A stretch of DNA of 64,000 nucleotides from positions 372,001 through 436,000 of the forward strand of contig JAUIFF010000005.1 in NCBI GenBank assembly GCA_030429545.1, given 5' to 3'. The notes under the pieces are model-generated. The model worked only from the letters and a program-made list of their open reading frames with translations, did no database searches and had not been told where the DNA came from. This stretch comes from Polyangia bacterium. GTDB lineage: Bacteria > Myxococcota_A > Polyangia > Nannocystales > Nannocystaceae. The stretch's first letter is position 1. Each line of letters begins with the position of its first letter. A program made the position numbers and the translations under genes. Shown here piece after piece: positions 35,477-44,676 of the stretch.

Positions 35477-37912
35477 ATGTACACTTGGGGGATGGGACGA
35501 CCTGGGAAACAGTGCGTGTACATATTGTTGTTGGCGGCCTGCGGTGGTGGCGAGGTCGCTACTGACACCGCGATTACAACCGCGACCTCGACAACGACCA
35601 CAACGGCAACAGGTGAGACGGCAGCATCTGCGGGCACAACCGGGGCGACCACCGAGGTCACAACCGAGGCCTCCGACACCTCGAGCGAGGGCACAACCAC
35701 CGGGCCCTGTGGCGACTGTCCGCCGCATTTTTTGTGCAAGTACGATCAGTGCCTGCCCAACCTAGGCCCCTGTGAGAGCCACGACGATTGCCCGGGCGAT
35801 GCCTATTGCGATGCCGATGGTCAGTGCATTCCCTACGACACGCCCGACTGGGTCGACCAAGATAGTGAATGCCTCAAGCCGATGCCCCCGGATGGTGTGG
35901 CCCCGGCGGTGCAGTGTGCGTGGGCTGGCACCGAACCCGGCGACCCGACGGCGGTTTCGACCCACATCTACTCGATGCCGGTGGTCGCCGACCTCAACCT
36001 CAACAACGCCGAGATTCCTGCCCCGTCGATCATCGTCACCACCTGGCACAACCCCGGTGAGCCGGGGCGGCTGGGGATGCTCCGGGTGTTTGACGGCCGC
36101 ACCTGTGAGGAGCAGATGCGGGCGGGTGGGCTCGACGTGAGCAAGGAGCAGCGGCTTGCCGACATGCCGGGCTATGGCTCCCAGTGGGCCGTCGCCGACC
36201 TCGACGGCGATGTGCCCGAGGGGGGGCACCCGGAGATTGTCGGGCTGCACCGGTTTGATCCCGACGACATCACCGAGCCCCTCAATTTGTATGCATTTGC
36301 AATTGATTCGAGCGGCGACAAGCCCGAGCTTGTGCGCCAGTGGTATGGCCGCGATTGTCTCAACGATCAGATCGTGAGCTTCTCCATCGGCCACGCAAAC
36401 CACGGCCCAAGTGTGCTCGACCTCGACGACGACGGGGTGCCTGAGATCGTGATGGACGAAATGGTGTTTGATGCCCAGGGCTGTTTGCTGAGCCCCTACG
36501 CGGATTTTTTGTATACCGATGTCGGGCTTGGATTGATGTCGGCCGTGGTCGATGTCGACCTCGACGGGCTCCCGGATTTGGTTCGACACAACACAATTTC
36601 GAGCTGGAATGCCCAGCTTGGCCAGTGGCAACAAAAGCCGTGGTTTATCCCCTCCGAGGCGCAACTCGCCGGCCATGTCGGGGTGGCCGATGCCGGGGCG
36701 TTTAGCGATGTTCCCGGGGTTATGGTTGCACATGCACCAGAAATTGTGGTGGTCTCGGCTTCGATCGCCGAGGCGGCCTCGGAGGACTCGGGGTCGATCC
36801 GCCTGCAAGCCCTCGACGGTGAGATCGTGTGGGGGCCGGTGCCACTTTACCACCTCAATGGCCAGTACGGCGGGCGCGGGGGGCCGCCGACGATTTCCGA
36901 CTTCGACGGCGATGGCCAGGTTGAGTTTGCCGCCGCCGGGGCATTTTTCTATGCGGTGTACGACCCGGATTGCGGCCCGCAACCGCTTGCTGAGCGCCCG
37001 GGCGGGACCTGTGAGCGGGCGCCAGATATGCAGGGTTTGCCCGACGGGGTGTTGTGGGCCCAGCCCTCGCAGGACTACTCCTCCAACATCACCGGTTCGT
37101 CGATCTTCGACTTCGATGGCGACGGCACGGGCGAGGCGGTCTATCGCGACGAGTGTTTTTTGCGGGTTTACAACGGGGCCACCGGCGAGGTCATTTTTAG
37201 TGCACCTGCATGGAGTGGGACCGGGCTCGACTACCCGGTGGTCGCCGACGTCGATGCCGACTTTGCCACCGAGATCGTGGTGCCACTCGGTGGCGATGAC
37301 CTCGACCTGACCTGCCCCGAGTACGACCCGTTATTTCCGGGTGGCGAACCTTCTGAGCCCGGTACCGGGTTTGTCGTGCTGCGCGACCCGGAGGACCGCT
37401 GGGCATCCTCGCGGCCTATCTGGAACCAGCATGTATATTCAATTACCCACATCACCGACGATGCCCAGGTGTTGCCTGCCAGCGAGGTCGAGCCCAATTG
37501 GCTGACTCCTGGGCTCAACAACTTTCGCCAAAATACCGAGGGGGCGTTTGGTCTGTTTGAGGTTGCCGACCTCACGGCCGAACTCGCGGTACCGCAGATG
37601 TGTGGGCTCGCGGCCGGGGAGGCAACCCTGGTCGCCGAGGTTTGTAACCGCGGGACCGCCCCGGCCCCGGCAGGCGCAAGTGTGGGATTTTTTGAGGCCC
37701 CGGATGTGCAAACACCACCCGAGCAGGCGGCGTTTGTGTGTGCGACCAGCGTCGACCAAATTGTCTTGCCAACCGAGTGTGTCGAGGTCAGCTGCGCTGG
37801 GAGTGTCGAGGCCGCGGGGCCATTGTATGTGCATGTGGATGCCGACGGGACCCAGGCCGATTGTCACCCGGGTAACAACCTAGGCCCGGGGAGTCACGAG
37901 GTGTGCCCGTAG
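35477..37912 (+). CDS. Large FG-GAP-repeat lipoprotein with CARDB-like C-terminus
   Basis: 811-residue predicted lipoprotein (lipobox LLAAC at about 18-22; ATG 35477, with an alternative ATG at 35492). A Thr/Ala linker is followed by a small Cys-rich EGF-like module (CGDCPPHFLCKYDQC, then CDADGQCIPYD). Many FG-GAP/VCBS blades follow (DLDDDGVPEIVMDE, DVDLDGLPDLV, DFDGDGQVEFAAA, DFDGDGTGEAVY). The last 120 residues form a CARDB-like beta sandwich (ATLVAEVCNRGTAPAPAG) with paired Cys. Four perfect TGYANNTRCA sites lie inside the gene, a local peak. Likely surface adhesin-like; partner unknown. Confidence 0.85.
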   Translation: MYTWGMGRPGKQCVYILLLAACGGGEVATDTAITTATSTTTTTATGETAASAGTTGATTEVTTEASDTSSEGTTTGPCGDCPPHFLCKYDQCLPNLGPCESHDDCPGDAYCDADGQCIPYDTPDWVDQDSECLKPMPPDGVAPAVQCAWAGTEPGDPTAVSTHIYSMPVVADLNLNNAEIPAPSIIVTTWHNPGEPGRLGMLRVFDGRTCEEQMRAGGLDVSKEQRLADMPGYGSQWAVADLDGDVPEGGHPEIVGLHRFDPDDITEPLNLYAFAIDSSGDKPELVRQWYGRDCLNDQIVSFSIGHANHGPSVLDLDDDGVPEIVMDEMVFDAQGCLLSPYADFLYTDVGLGLMSAVVDVDLDGLPDLVRHNTISSWNAQLGQWQQKPWFIPSEAQLAGHVGVADAGAFSDVPGVMVAHAPEIVVVSASIAEAASEDSGSIRLQALDGEIVWGPVPLYHLNGQYGGRGGPPTISDFDGDGQVEFAAAGAFFYAVYDPDCGPQPLAERPGGTCERAPDMQGLPDGVLWAQPSQDYSSNITGSSIFDFDGDGTGEAVYRDECFLRVYNGATGEVIFSAPAWSGTGLDYPVVADVDADFATEIVVPLGGDDLDLTCPEYDPLFPGGEPSEPGTGFVVLRDPEDRWASSRPIWNQHVYSITHITDDAQVLPASEVEPNWLTPGLNNFRQNTEGAFGLFEVADLTAELAVPQMCGLAAGEATLVAEVCNRGTAPAPAGASVGFFEAPDVQTPPEQAAFVCATSVDQIVLPTECVEVSCAGSVEAAGPLYVHVDADGTQADCHPGNNLGPGSHEVCP

Positions 37913-37913
37913 G

Positions 37914-38237
37914 TCACTTGCGCGAACACTTGGCCGCAGCTGGCAAGTCGCAGCTGCGTGTGCGCGTGTTCCAGTGCAGCCCTTTTGGGCACGACTTCAC
38001 ATGCGGTGTGCCGCTCTTGCCATCGGCATTGACGCTACAATGGATGAAGGTCGTGCAATTTTTGGGGTTGGGGTAGAGGCAGTCCTTGGGCCCCTGACAC
38101 TTGGTCTCGATGATGTCTTTTTTGGGGCAGACAAAGCCGGTGTTACCGGCAGATGCCGATGTGAGCATGCCGAAGATCGCGGCCGCAAAGCCTGTGGTGA
38201 GTAGTACGCGGAGGCGGGAACGGAGAACGAAGCTCAT
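37914..38237 (-). CDS. Exported CBM14 (peritrophin-A-type) chitin-binding protein
   Basis: 107-residue secreted protein: signal peptide about 1-30 (cleavage after ASA), then a single domain with six Cys in peritrophin-A order (FVCPKKD, TKCQGPKDCLYPNPKNCTTFIHC, then VKSCPKGLHWNTRTRSCDLP). The YPNPKNCTTFIHC and LHWNTRTRSCDLP segments are the hallmarks of CBM14, a fold known mainly from arthropods and other animals. It stops 1 base from the FG-GAP gene on the other strand. It may bind chitin of prey or detritus; no chitinase is nearby. Confidence 0.82.
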   Translation of the reverse strand: MSFVLRSRLRVLLTTGFAAAIFGMLTSASAGNTGFVCPKKDIIETKCQGPKDCLYPNPKNCTTFIHCSVNADGKSGTPHVKSCPKGLHWNTRTRSCDLPAAAKCSRK

Positions 38238-38466
38238 GCCGCCGAGATATCAGTTGAAAGTGCATGCAACAAGTCTATGTAAAGGTGTTGATATGCATCT
38301 AAATGTGGGCTTTGGGCCCACGTTTGCTGTTGTATTGGCATGATTTTGATTGGCCATTTTTGATGCTCAAAATAATTCCCAGCCAAGAAAAATGAAAATA
38401 ATGCCACACGTTGTTGTTGGGATATGCGTAGCGGATTGCTACGGGGGCGGTTGGTGTGGTGAATCG
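38238..38466. other. AT-rich intergenic region with hairpin
   Basis: Noticeably AT-rich compared with its surroundings. Holds AAATGTGGGC (38301-38310) pairing with GCCCACGTTT (38315-38324) with one wobble, a terminator-like hairpin. TGCATGCA (38261-38268) and TGCATCTAAA (38295-38304) are near-copies of the window's iterated palindrome. It lies upstream of the CBM14 gene and past the 3' end of the next minus-strand gene, so it may hold the CBM14 promoter and a terminator. Confidence 0.5.
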
Positions 38467-39639
38467 CTACGGCGAGCTTAGATGTACAGTCACCGAATTT
38501 CGGGCAAAGGTCCCGGCGATAAGGTCGCGGACCCCGTCGTCGTTGACATCGGCGACCGCGAGCTGGTCGACTGGGGCATCAAACCACAAAACCCATACAT
38601 CACCGGTCAAGCTGCCGTCTTCGCCACCCTGTAACACCACGACCGAGGTCAGCTCGGGGTCGGTGACGAGGACATCGAGGTGGTCGTCGCGATTGAGGTC
38701 GTAGGGGGTCATGGTGTGGGGACGCAGCGGGGCGACGTCGAGTGACTCGCCGCGGGTGAGGCCCGAGCCGTTCCCACGCAGGGTGACGACCTGATCGGTC
38801 GATGCATCTGCAACAAGGATGTCGTCCCAGCCGTCGTCGTCGAGGTCGGCGACCGTCATGGCCCGTGGGGTGATACCGCTTTCAAGCGGCTCGAGCGCAG
38901 CAAATGTGCCGCCCGGCTGGCCGCGCGCGACCTTGAGGCCCGCGGCTTGCTCGGCGTGCATCAAGATGACATCGGTGAGTCCGTCGCCATCTAAGTCGGT
39001 CAGGGCCATTCCGCGGGGGTTGTAGCCCGGGTCGCCAGTGAGATCGGTGCGCACGCCCGGACCAAACGCTCCGTCGCCGAGACCGGGCAGGACCGAGAGT
39101 GAAGATGTCTCTTCGGGCATGCCCCCAAGGACAATCAAATCATCGAGCCCGTCGCCGTTGAGATCGCGCAGACTCGAGGTTCGGGTTGCGGCCGGAACTT
39201 CGAGCACCGGACCGAGCTCAAACGCGCCGGTCGACGAGCCGTGAAACACAATGAGCGCAGGCTCGCAGGCGGCAACGAGTAGGTCGGTAATGCCGTCGGG
39301 ACTGAGGCTGCCGGTTACCGGGTGGGCGCTACAGCCCGATACCAGCGGGTCGCGCTGCTCGAGCAGGGGGGAGACGCCATCGCCCAAAAATAGCGAGCCG
39401 GTGATCCCTGCCTCGTTGACGCCCATGATCAACAGGTCGCCGACGTCATCGCCCGTAAAGTCGGCGACGCGCAGGGCATGGACCTCAAAGTCGACTGTGT
39501 ATTCCTTGATCTGCGGGCCCAAGCACAACTCGCCACGCTCGTGGACACCGTCGCCACAACGCGTCGTCAAGGTCCGCTCGCTGGCACAGCTGGCCGCAAG
39601 CAGTCCAAGCAGACAGGTTGTGGCTACACGTACAGACAC
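38467..39639 (-). CDS. FG-GAP-repeat lipoprotein
   Basis: 390-residue predicted lipoprotein. GTG at 39639 is preferred because it starts the signal peptide (VSVRVATTCLLGLLAASC); an ATG at 39702 would add 21 unlikely residues. A short Cys pair (CGDGVHERGELC, a MYXO-CTERM-protein-like region) precedes six or seven FG-GAP blades (DLNGDGLDDLIVL, DLDGDGLTDVILM, DLDDDGWDDILVA, DVNDDGVRDLIAG). Integrin-like propeller, probably surface-exposed. Function unknown. Confidence 0.82.
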   Translation of the reverse strand: MSVRVATTCLLGLLAASCASERTLTTRCGDGVHERGELCLGPQIKEYTVDFEVHALRVADFTGDDVGDLLIMGVNEAGITGSLFLGDGVSPLLEQRDPLVSGCSAHPVTGSLSPDGITDLLVAACEPALIVFHGSSTGAFELGPVLEVPAATRTSSLRDLNGDGLDDLIVLGGMPEETSSLSVLPGLGDGAFGPGVRTDLTGDPGYNPRGMALTDLDGDGLTDVILMHAEQAAGLKVARGQPGGTFAALEPLESGITPRAMTVADLDDDGWDDILVADASTDQVVTLRGNGSGLTRGESLDVAPLRPHTMTPYDLNRDDHLDVLVTDPELTSVVVLQGGEDGSLTGDVWVLWFDAPVDQLAVADVNDDGVRDLIAGTFARNSVTVHLSSP

Positions 39640-39774
39640 AGCCCTGCCATCATACGCAATCCAGCAGGTCGTTGTCGCGGGCGAACCTACGCTCGCTCGC
39701 AAATCGCTGTTTGCCGGCGGCTAGCCCGGGGCTTCTGGCTATTGGACGAGGCGCAATGTCAGCCGAACGGCGAG

Positions 39775-40203
39775 CTAGTTGAAGCAGTTGTTGAACTTCA
39801 CAAAGACGTCGCCCGGCGGTTGGGGGCAGTCGTTGACGCCCTCGGTGTAGTTTCCGATGCATTCCCCAAGGCCGATAAAGTCGGTGCAGGAAAGCATGCT
39901 GACACACTCGGTGAGGCGTTGTTCGACGTCGAGCCGACACTCGAGGTGGGCCTCGAGGGCTTGGGTCTCTTCGCGGTATAGACCATCGACACAGCCGCGC
40001 TCCGACTCGGACAGGGTGCGATCGTCGACACACTCAGCGACCGTTTCGTACCCGTAGCCTGGCGAGTCGTAAAAACAATCGCACTCCACGACCACGCGGG
40101 CGTCGACTTCGTCGAGGACCTTGTCGGCCGGGGTAGCACAACCGACGAGCGGCAGGCTGCAAAGTGTCAGCAACGCGAGGAGGGATGTGCGAGCGCCGGA
40201 CAT
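39775..40203 (-). CDS. Small Cys-rich lipoprotein of unknown family
   Basis: 142-residue predicted lipoprotein; ATG at 40203 gives a clean signal peptide with lipobox LVGC. The mature part has about eleven Cys, in pairs such as CDCFYDSPGYGYETVAEC and CVSMLSCTDFIGLGEC, and is helical and acidic. No family recognised. It sits just downstream (53 bases) of the minus-strand kinase gene and may share its transcript. Confidence 0.7.
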   Translation of the reverse strand: MSGARTSLLALLTLCSLPLVGCATPADKVLDEVDARVVVECDCFYDSPGYGYETVAECVDDRTLSESERGCVDGLYREETQALEAHLECRLDVEQRLTECVSMLSCTDFIGLGECIGNYTEGVNDCPQPPGDVFVKFNNCFN

Positions 40204-40256
40204 GGTGGGTTTGTAGCGCACGCGGCTGCTCCTGTGAAGATCGCGACACATTAGCG

Positions 40257-41300
40257 CTAGCTGCCGACGAGCCGGATCACATAGGTCACCACGGCGGCGA
40301 GGAGCGACATCGAAACCACAACCGCGATCGCGGCGGTGCGCGAGACTTCGCTGGACTGCTCGCGGGCGCGGGCCATCAGTTGCACGGTGTTGAGTTGCGC
40401 CGGCGGGGTCGACAGCTCGGGCACCTGGGTGATGTTGTTTTGACTGCTGCCGGTTGGCGGAACGGTCGACGTTCCCTGGGCACTCGAGCCGTCGGCTGCG
40501 CCAAAGACCTCAAACACATCGAGGATCTCTTGGGCCGTGGCCGGGCGTTCATCGGGCGACTTTTGCAGCAGGCGAAACAACAGGTTTTCGATACCGCGCG
40601 GCAGTCCACGACGAACATCGTCGGGCAGGGGCGGCGGTTCGGCGGTGCATTGCAAGTTGAGTAACTCGCGGGGCGACTCCGACTGAAACGGAGGTGTACC
40701 TGCAAGCATTTCGTAGAGGACAAGCCCGAGGCAGTAGTAATCCGAGCGCGGGTCGAGGCCGGTCGCATCGATTTGCTCGGGGCTCATGTACTGCAAGGTG
40801 CCGACAGCTTGGGTGGTGTGGCGCGTCATCGACTGCAAGACTTTGGCGACACCAAAGTCCATGACCTTGGCCCGCCCGTCGGGGCCGATCATGATGTTCT
40901 CGGGCTTGAGGTCGCGGTGGATAATCGGCGGGTCTTTGTGGGCAGCCGCCAATCCACGAGCGACATCAGTAGCGATGGCAACAGCCTCGTCCCACTGCAA
41001 CCGCCCACCCGAAAGTTTGGCGCGCAGGGTTTGCCCCTCGAGGTATTCGAGGGCCATCACCAGCTTGCCGTCGTGTTCCATACACGCGAGACAACGAACC
41101 ACATTGGGGTGGTCTAAGCGGGCGAGGATCCCCATCTCGTTGATAAAAAGCGCCCGCCCGTTGTCGTCGGTAGCGAGGTTTTGGTGGAGGATTTTGAGGG
41201 CGACCTTGCGTTTGCTCAGCCGCTCTTCGGCCTCGTAAACCTTGCCCATGCCCCCCTCGCCGATGAGGCGCTTGATGAGGTATTCGCCAACTTGCTCCAC
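40257..41300 (-). CDS. Ser/Thr protein kinase (Hanks type), membrane-anchored
   Basis: 347 residues. Kinase domain about 7-265: Gly loop GEGGMGKVYEA, Lys in VALKIL, catalytic HRDLKPEN near 129, DFGVAKV near 147, and activation-loop GTLQYMSPEQ. A linker of Ser/Thr/Pro follows, then one C-terminal transmembrane helix (about 320-343) and no extracellular domain, so its input is probably cytoplasmic. The TGTACCTGCA palindrome lies in the C-lobe (40695). No partner gene is evident besides the small Cys-rich lipoprotein downstream. Confidence 0.9.
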   Translation of the reverse strand: MEQVGEYLIKRLIGEGGMGKVYEAEERLSKRKVALKILHQNLATDDNGRALFINEMGILARLDHPNVVRCLACMEHDGKLVMALEYLEGQTLRAKLSGGRLQWDEAVAIATDVARGLAAAHKDPPIIHRDLKPENIMIGPDGRAKVMDFGVAKVLQSMTRHTTQAVGTLQYMSPEQIDATGLDPRSDYYCLGLVLYEMLAGTPPFQSESPRELLNLQCTAEPPPLPDDVRRGLPRGIENLLFRLLQKSPDERPATAQEILDVFEVFGAADGSSAQGTSTVPPTGSSQNNITQVPELSTPPAQLNTVQLMARAREQSSEVSRTAAIAVVVSMSLLAAVVTYVIRLVGS

Positions 41301-41490
41301 CGCCGCAGTGTACGACGAAGCCCCGGGCAGATGTGCCCCGACCTTGATCCAAATGTCCGGGTGTGTCGCGACAACTCAGCCGGCAATTCCACGCAAACCA
41401 ATCGCCACGGCCGTGCGTTGCAACTTCGGCCCAACAAAGTTGGTTGGCCCGGGACTTGCTTTTAGGTCTGGCACGTAGACGGGGTGAATC

Positions 41491-41595
41491 ATGGTCGAGT
41501 CACTGACACAGACAATTTTTTGGATGCCGCTGGCCGCCGCAGCAATGCTGTGTTTGGTCGGTGTGTACCGGGAAATCGGCGGCGATCAGGTCTAA
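41491..41595 (+). CDS. Possible 34-residue membrane peptide
   Basis: Short frame MVESLTQTIFWMPLAAAAML..., with one hydrophobic helix (about 9-25) ending YREIGGDQV. GGGGTGA lies about 4 bases before the ATG. Located in an otherwise empty 450-bp gap between kinase and peroxidase genes. No homology known to me; could be chance. Supported only by the ribosome site and the helix. Confidence 0.3.
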   Translation: MVESLTQTIFWMPLAAAAMLCLVGVYREIGGDQV

Positions 41596-41747
41596 CAGAC
41601 GACATCGCGGCAGCATTGCAAATGCACCGACCGTAGGGTGCTGTGCGCCACTATCGGGGCTGTCAGGTATGTGCTCGCCAAAGCTCACCCGTCGCCGGTA
41701 AGTCACCATCGACCTGACTCACCGCGGGGATTGTCGGCTGGCGCGAT
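41596..41747. other. Intergenic segment with a perfect iterated palindrome
   Basis: Contains TGCAAATGCA at 41617-41626, inside TTGCAAATGCACCGA (41616-41630), a 15-mer found again at 44492-44506. No promoter consensus is clear. Confidence 0.4.
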
Positions 41748-42254
41748 GTGTGCCATTACCTGTGGGTGAGCGACGAGCTTTACGACATTGAGGTCGAAAC
41801 GTTGACCGGCGAGCGCAAGCGCCTCCAAGATTACCGGGGCAAAGTTTTGCTTGTGGTCAACACCGCTAGCAAATGCGGGTTTACACCGCAGTACGCCGAA
41901 CTCGAAGAGCTGTACAAGAACTACCACGAGCGTGGTCTGACGATTTTGGGGTTTCCCTGCAACCAGTTTGGCAAGCAGGAGCCCGGGACCGCCACGGAGA
42001 TCGGCGAGTTTTGTCAGCTCAACTACGGCGTCAGCTTTCCCATGCACGCCAAGATCGAGGTCAACGGGTCCGACGCCCACCCGTTGTTTCGCCACCTCAA
42101 AGAGCACGCTCGCGGGCTTTTGGGGACCCGCGGGATCAAGTGGAACTTCACCAAGTTTTTGATTGGTCGGGACGGCAAGGTGATTGCCCGGTTTGCGCCC
42201 AGCAAGTCACCGATGCAGCTCGTCGATGAAATCGAAAAGGCGCTCGCGGCGTAG
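41748..42254 (+). CDS. Glutathione peroxidase family (Cys-type thiol peroxidase)
   Basis: 168 residues; reduces peroxides, in bacteria usually with thioredoxin as donor. Conserved blocks: [17 protein letters not shown] with the peroxidatic Cys near 43, [12 protein letters not shown] with Gln near 77, and [14 protein letters not shown] with Trp-Asn near 133. No selenocysteine. No signal peptide, so cytoplasmic. ATG at 41748; a GTG at 41766 ([10 protein letters not shown]) is an equally plausible start. Confidence 0.92.
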   Translation: MCHYLWVSDELYDIEVETLTGERKRLQDYRGKVLLVVNTASKCGFTPQYAELEELYKNYHERGLTILGFPCNQFGKQEPGTATEIGEFCQLNYGVSFPMHAKIEVNGSDAHPLFRHLKEHARGLLGTRGIKWNFTKFLIGRDGKVIARFAPSKSPMQLVDEIEKALAA

Positions 42255-42413
42255 CAGCCCGTGGATTTTCTCGACACGCCACCTCACTTGTCGATTTTGC
42301 CGAGGACGCGCCTCGCAAAACTTGAAGTACCACCAGCACAACTGCGGTTCACGAAACGCGTCCTCGATAAACTTTGCGCGAGGCGACGCGCGAGAAAAAC
42401 CACGGACTGCTAG
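42252..42413. repeat. Long imperfect palindrome between convergent genes
   Basis: The ends are near-perfect inverted repeats: TAGCAGCCCGTGGATTTTCT (42252-42271) matches the reverse complement of the right end near 42394-42413 with two differences. Pairing continues inwards with gaps, including CGAGGACGCG on both arms (42301-42310 and the complement near 42357-42366). The loop is about 40-50 bases. It could act as a bidirectional terminator or be a small miniature element. Confidence 0.7.
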
Positions 42414-42428
42414 CTTGCACCCGCCGAC

Positions 42429-43616
42429 TCAGTCGACGACGACGAGTACAAACTTGAGATAGCGGCCCTCAAAAAACGGTAGGGGCGTGGGGTGATCGGG
42501 CGGGTTTTCGCGGCGCTCGAGCACGCGCAGGGTTTTGTGCTCCTTGGCGGCGGCCCGGTGTAGCGTGGCCACAAAGTCGTCCATGTTGACCTGGCTCGAG
42601 CACGAGGCGGCGGCGAGCAGACCCCCAGGGCGGACGGCCCGCAGGGCGGCCCGGTGAAGTTTGGTATAGGCGGCTAGGCCCCGTTCACGCGCGCTCTTAC
42701 GCGGGACAAACGAGGGCGGATCGCAAACGACCAGGTCGTAGCGGGTGGTTTCTCCCGCTAAAAATGTAAATACATCTTCACTGACAAACCGGTGGGCACC
42801 CGGGTCGAAGTTATTGGCGGCGAAGATCGCCTGGGCATCTTGAATGGCCGGAGCCGCAACATCGACACTGGTGACTTCGATCGCCCCACCGACGGCTGCT
42901 GCCAGGGAAAATCCGCCGTTGTAGCTAAACAGGTTGAGGACCCGCCGGCCGTGGCTCAACGACCGGATCCGTGCCCGGTTTTCCCGCTGGTCCAAAAACA
43001 GCCCGGTTTTTTGCCCGCGTTGCAGCGACGCCAACATCACCATCCCGTACTCGCGGACCGACACCGGGTCGGGCGGAGCTTGCCCGGCCAGCACCCGCGG
43101 GGTGGGGTCGAACTCGGGCCCCGAAAGCCGCTGTGGGAGGTCGCCGATGAGCCCCTTGAAGTAGATTCCTGCCGGTTGGACGAGGGTTGTCAGCACCTGA
43201 ACGAGGGCCCGAAGGTGGGGAAACCACGCCGGAGTGTCGAGTTTGATGCACAGGTAGTCGCCATAGCGGTCGACGATAACGCCCGGCAGACGGTCGCCCT
43301 CGCCGTTGACGAGCCGGTAACAAGTTGTATCTGCATGGTGAACCAGGCTGCGGCGCAGGTCGTAGGCCGCACGCAGGCGGGTGTTCCACAACCCGGGCCC
43401 GGGGTTTTGCTTGCCCAGTGCGACCACCCGGACGATCGGTGAATCGGCGTCGAACAGGGCGGTGGCGAGTTTTTGCCCGCGGCGATCGGTGAGGTTGACA
43501 AACGACCCGGTGGGCGCCGCTGGTAATTTTAGTGTATTTGCATAGACCCACGGGTGACCGGCACGGACGTGGGGGATCAGGCTTTGCGGGACAACGACCT
43601 TCGCGCGGGGAGGCAC
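42429..43616 (-). CDS. RlmI/RlmK-type 23S rRNA methyltransferase
   Basis: Class I SAM-dependent methyltransferase with an N-terminal PUA domain (VPQSLIPHVRAGHPWVYANTL) and an RlmI core: VLNLFSYNGGFSLAAAVGGA is motif I, and DLVVCDPPSFVPRK is motif IV; SCSSQV near the end matches the family. GTG at 43616 gives 395 aa, the E. coli RlmI length (m5C1962 of 23S rRNA); an ATG at 43727 would overlap the upstream lipoprotein gene and is less likely. Three perfect iterated palindromes are inside the gene. Confidence 0.88.
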   Translation of the reverse strand: MPPRAKVVVPQSLIPHVRAGHPWVYANTLKLPAAPTGSFVNLTDRRGQKLATALFDADSPIVRVVALGKQNPGPGLWNTRLRAAYDLRRSLVHHADTTCYRLVNGEGDRLPGVIVDRYGDYLCIKLDTPAWFPHLRALVQVLTTLVQPAGIYFKGLIGDLPQRLSGPEFDPTPRVLAGQAPPDPVSVREYGMVMLASLQRGQKTGLFLDQRENRARIRSLSHGRRVLNLFSYNGGFSLAAAVGGAIEVTSVDVAAPAIQDAQAIFAANNFDPGAHRFVSEDVFTFLAGETTRYDLVVCDPPSFVPRKSARERGLAAYTKLHRAALRAVRPGGLLAAASCSSQVNMDDFVATLHRAAAKEHKTLRVLERRENPPDHPTPLPFFEGRYLKFVLVVVD

Positions 43617-43662
43617 CGCGGGATAGTGCGGGTTTTGGCGAAAACTGTCGAGTGCCGGGCTG

Positions 43663-44412
43663 CTACTGCGCAGGCAGTGGCGGAGCCGCAGCCTTGAGTG
43701 CCGCGGCGACGGCCGGCTCCTGGGCATCGAGGTTGGTCAACAGCGAGTTACACGGGAGGTAGTCGGCCACCGTGATCTGGGTTTCGGGGTACTCGCGAAA
43801 CGGGACCGTGTCGCTTTTGAGATTGACGTCGCCGGCCCACGGAACGATCTTGGTGGGCGACTCACCCGGGCGCGAGATCAGGGCAAGCACCAGGCACCCT
43901 TGGTTTTGGCGGGAGATCAGGGTGCCGATTGTCATCGACTTACAGCCGCCGCGTGGGCACACGCGTTCGGGCTCGGGGCGGAAGTCGATCGGTCGACCGG
44001 GGAGGTTGCGCTCGACCACGGTGCGGACGTGGGCCTGCAACGCCCGGGCGAGCTCGCGGTTTTCGGGGACGATGTCGCGGGGGATGATCCGCGGCCAAAA
44101 GATGATGACGCCCCCTTCGACCCCGAGCGAGCGCGAGACGTGGGCCTCTTCAGCGGAGGTTGGGGCGGCGAGATTGGCCTGGTTGGTCCCGCCCGCGGGC
44201 TGCCCAGGTTGCCCAGGTTGGGCCGCGGGTTGCCCGGGTTGTGCTGGTTGGCCTGGCTGGGTGTAGGCACCTGGCTGTTGCGGTGTACCTGCAACGGTTC
44301 CGGGCTGACCCGGCTGACCGACTTGTCCAGGTGGTGGGGTGGTTGTCGGCGGGGTGTCGCACGCGAGGACCAAACCGACAGACAGGATTGCGAGGCGAGC
44401 CAGTGTACCCAT
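43663..44412 (-). CDS. Lipoprotein with collagen-like PGQ repeats
   Basis: 249-residue predicted lipoprotein; ATG at 44412 starts the signal peptide (MGTLARLAILSVGLVLAC). Residues 20-75 are a low-complexity run of Pro-Gly-Gln triplets (QPGQPAQPGQP). The rest, about 170 aa, is a mixed alpha/beta domain with a Cys pair (CPRGGC) and no family I recognise; VVERNLPGRPIDFRPEPE may be informative in a profile search. The neighbouring methyltransferase gene starts 46 bases downstream on the same strand. Confidence 0.75.
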   Translation of the reverse strand: MGTLARLAILSVGLVLACDTPPTTTPPPGQVGQPGQPGTVAGTPQQPGAYTQPGQPAQPGQPAAQPGQPGQPAGGTNQANLAAPTSAEEAHVSRSLGVEGGVIIFWPRIIPRDIVPENRELARALQAHVRTVVERNLPGRPIDFRPEPERVCPRGGCKSMTIGTLISRQNQGCLVLALISRPGESPTKIVPWAGDVNLKSDTVPFREYPETQITVADYLPCNSLLTNLDAQEPAVAAALKAAAPPLPAQ

Positions 44413-44676
44413 CGCCGGCATCATACCCGAAAGGGGTGCAGACGTAGATGTCTGCGGACAATGTCGGCGATAATTTGTTGGTTGCCCGCGGTTGCAAATG
44501 CACCGAACCACCGGCCAAAGGTCCGGTAGTTTCCAATGGTTACGGGTTGTTGACGCAGCCCTTCGCCCGCTGGTTGTCGCAAACAGTTGTGACTACATGG
44601 TAGTGTGGCGACCTACGCCCGCGCATTGGTGTTTGGATTCGAGCTTGAGATGGCATACGCTCGGGGTGGAGAAATG
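44413..44676. other. Divergent intergenic region
   Basis: 264 bases between two lipoprotein genes read outward, so both promoters should be here. Contains TTGCAAATGCACCGA (44492-44506), identical to 41616-41630. No firm sigma-factor site could be called. Confidence 0.4.
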
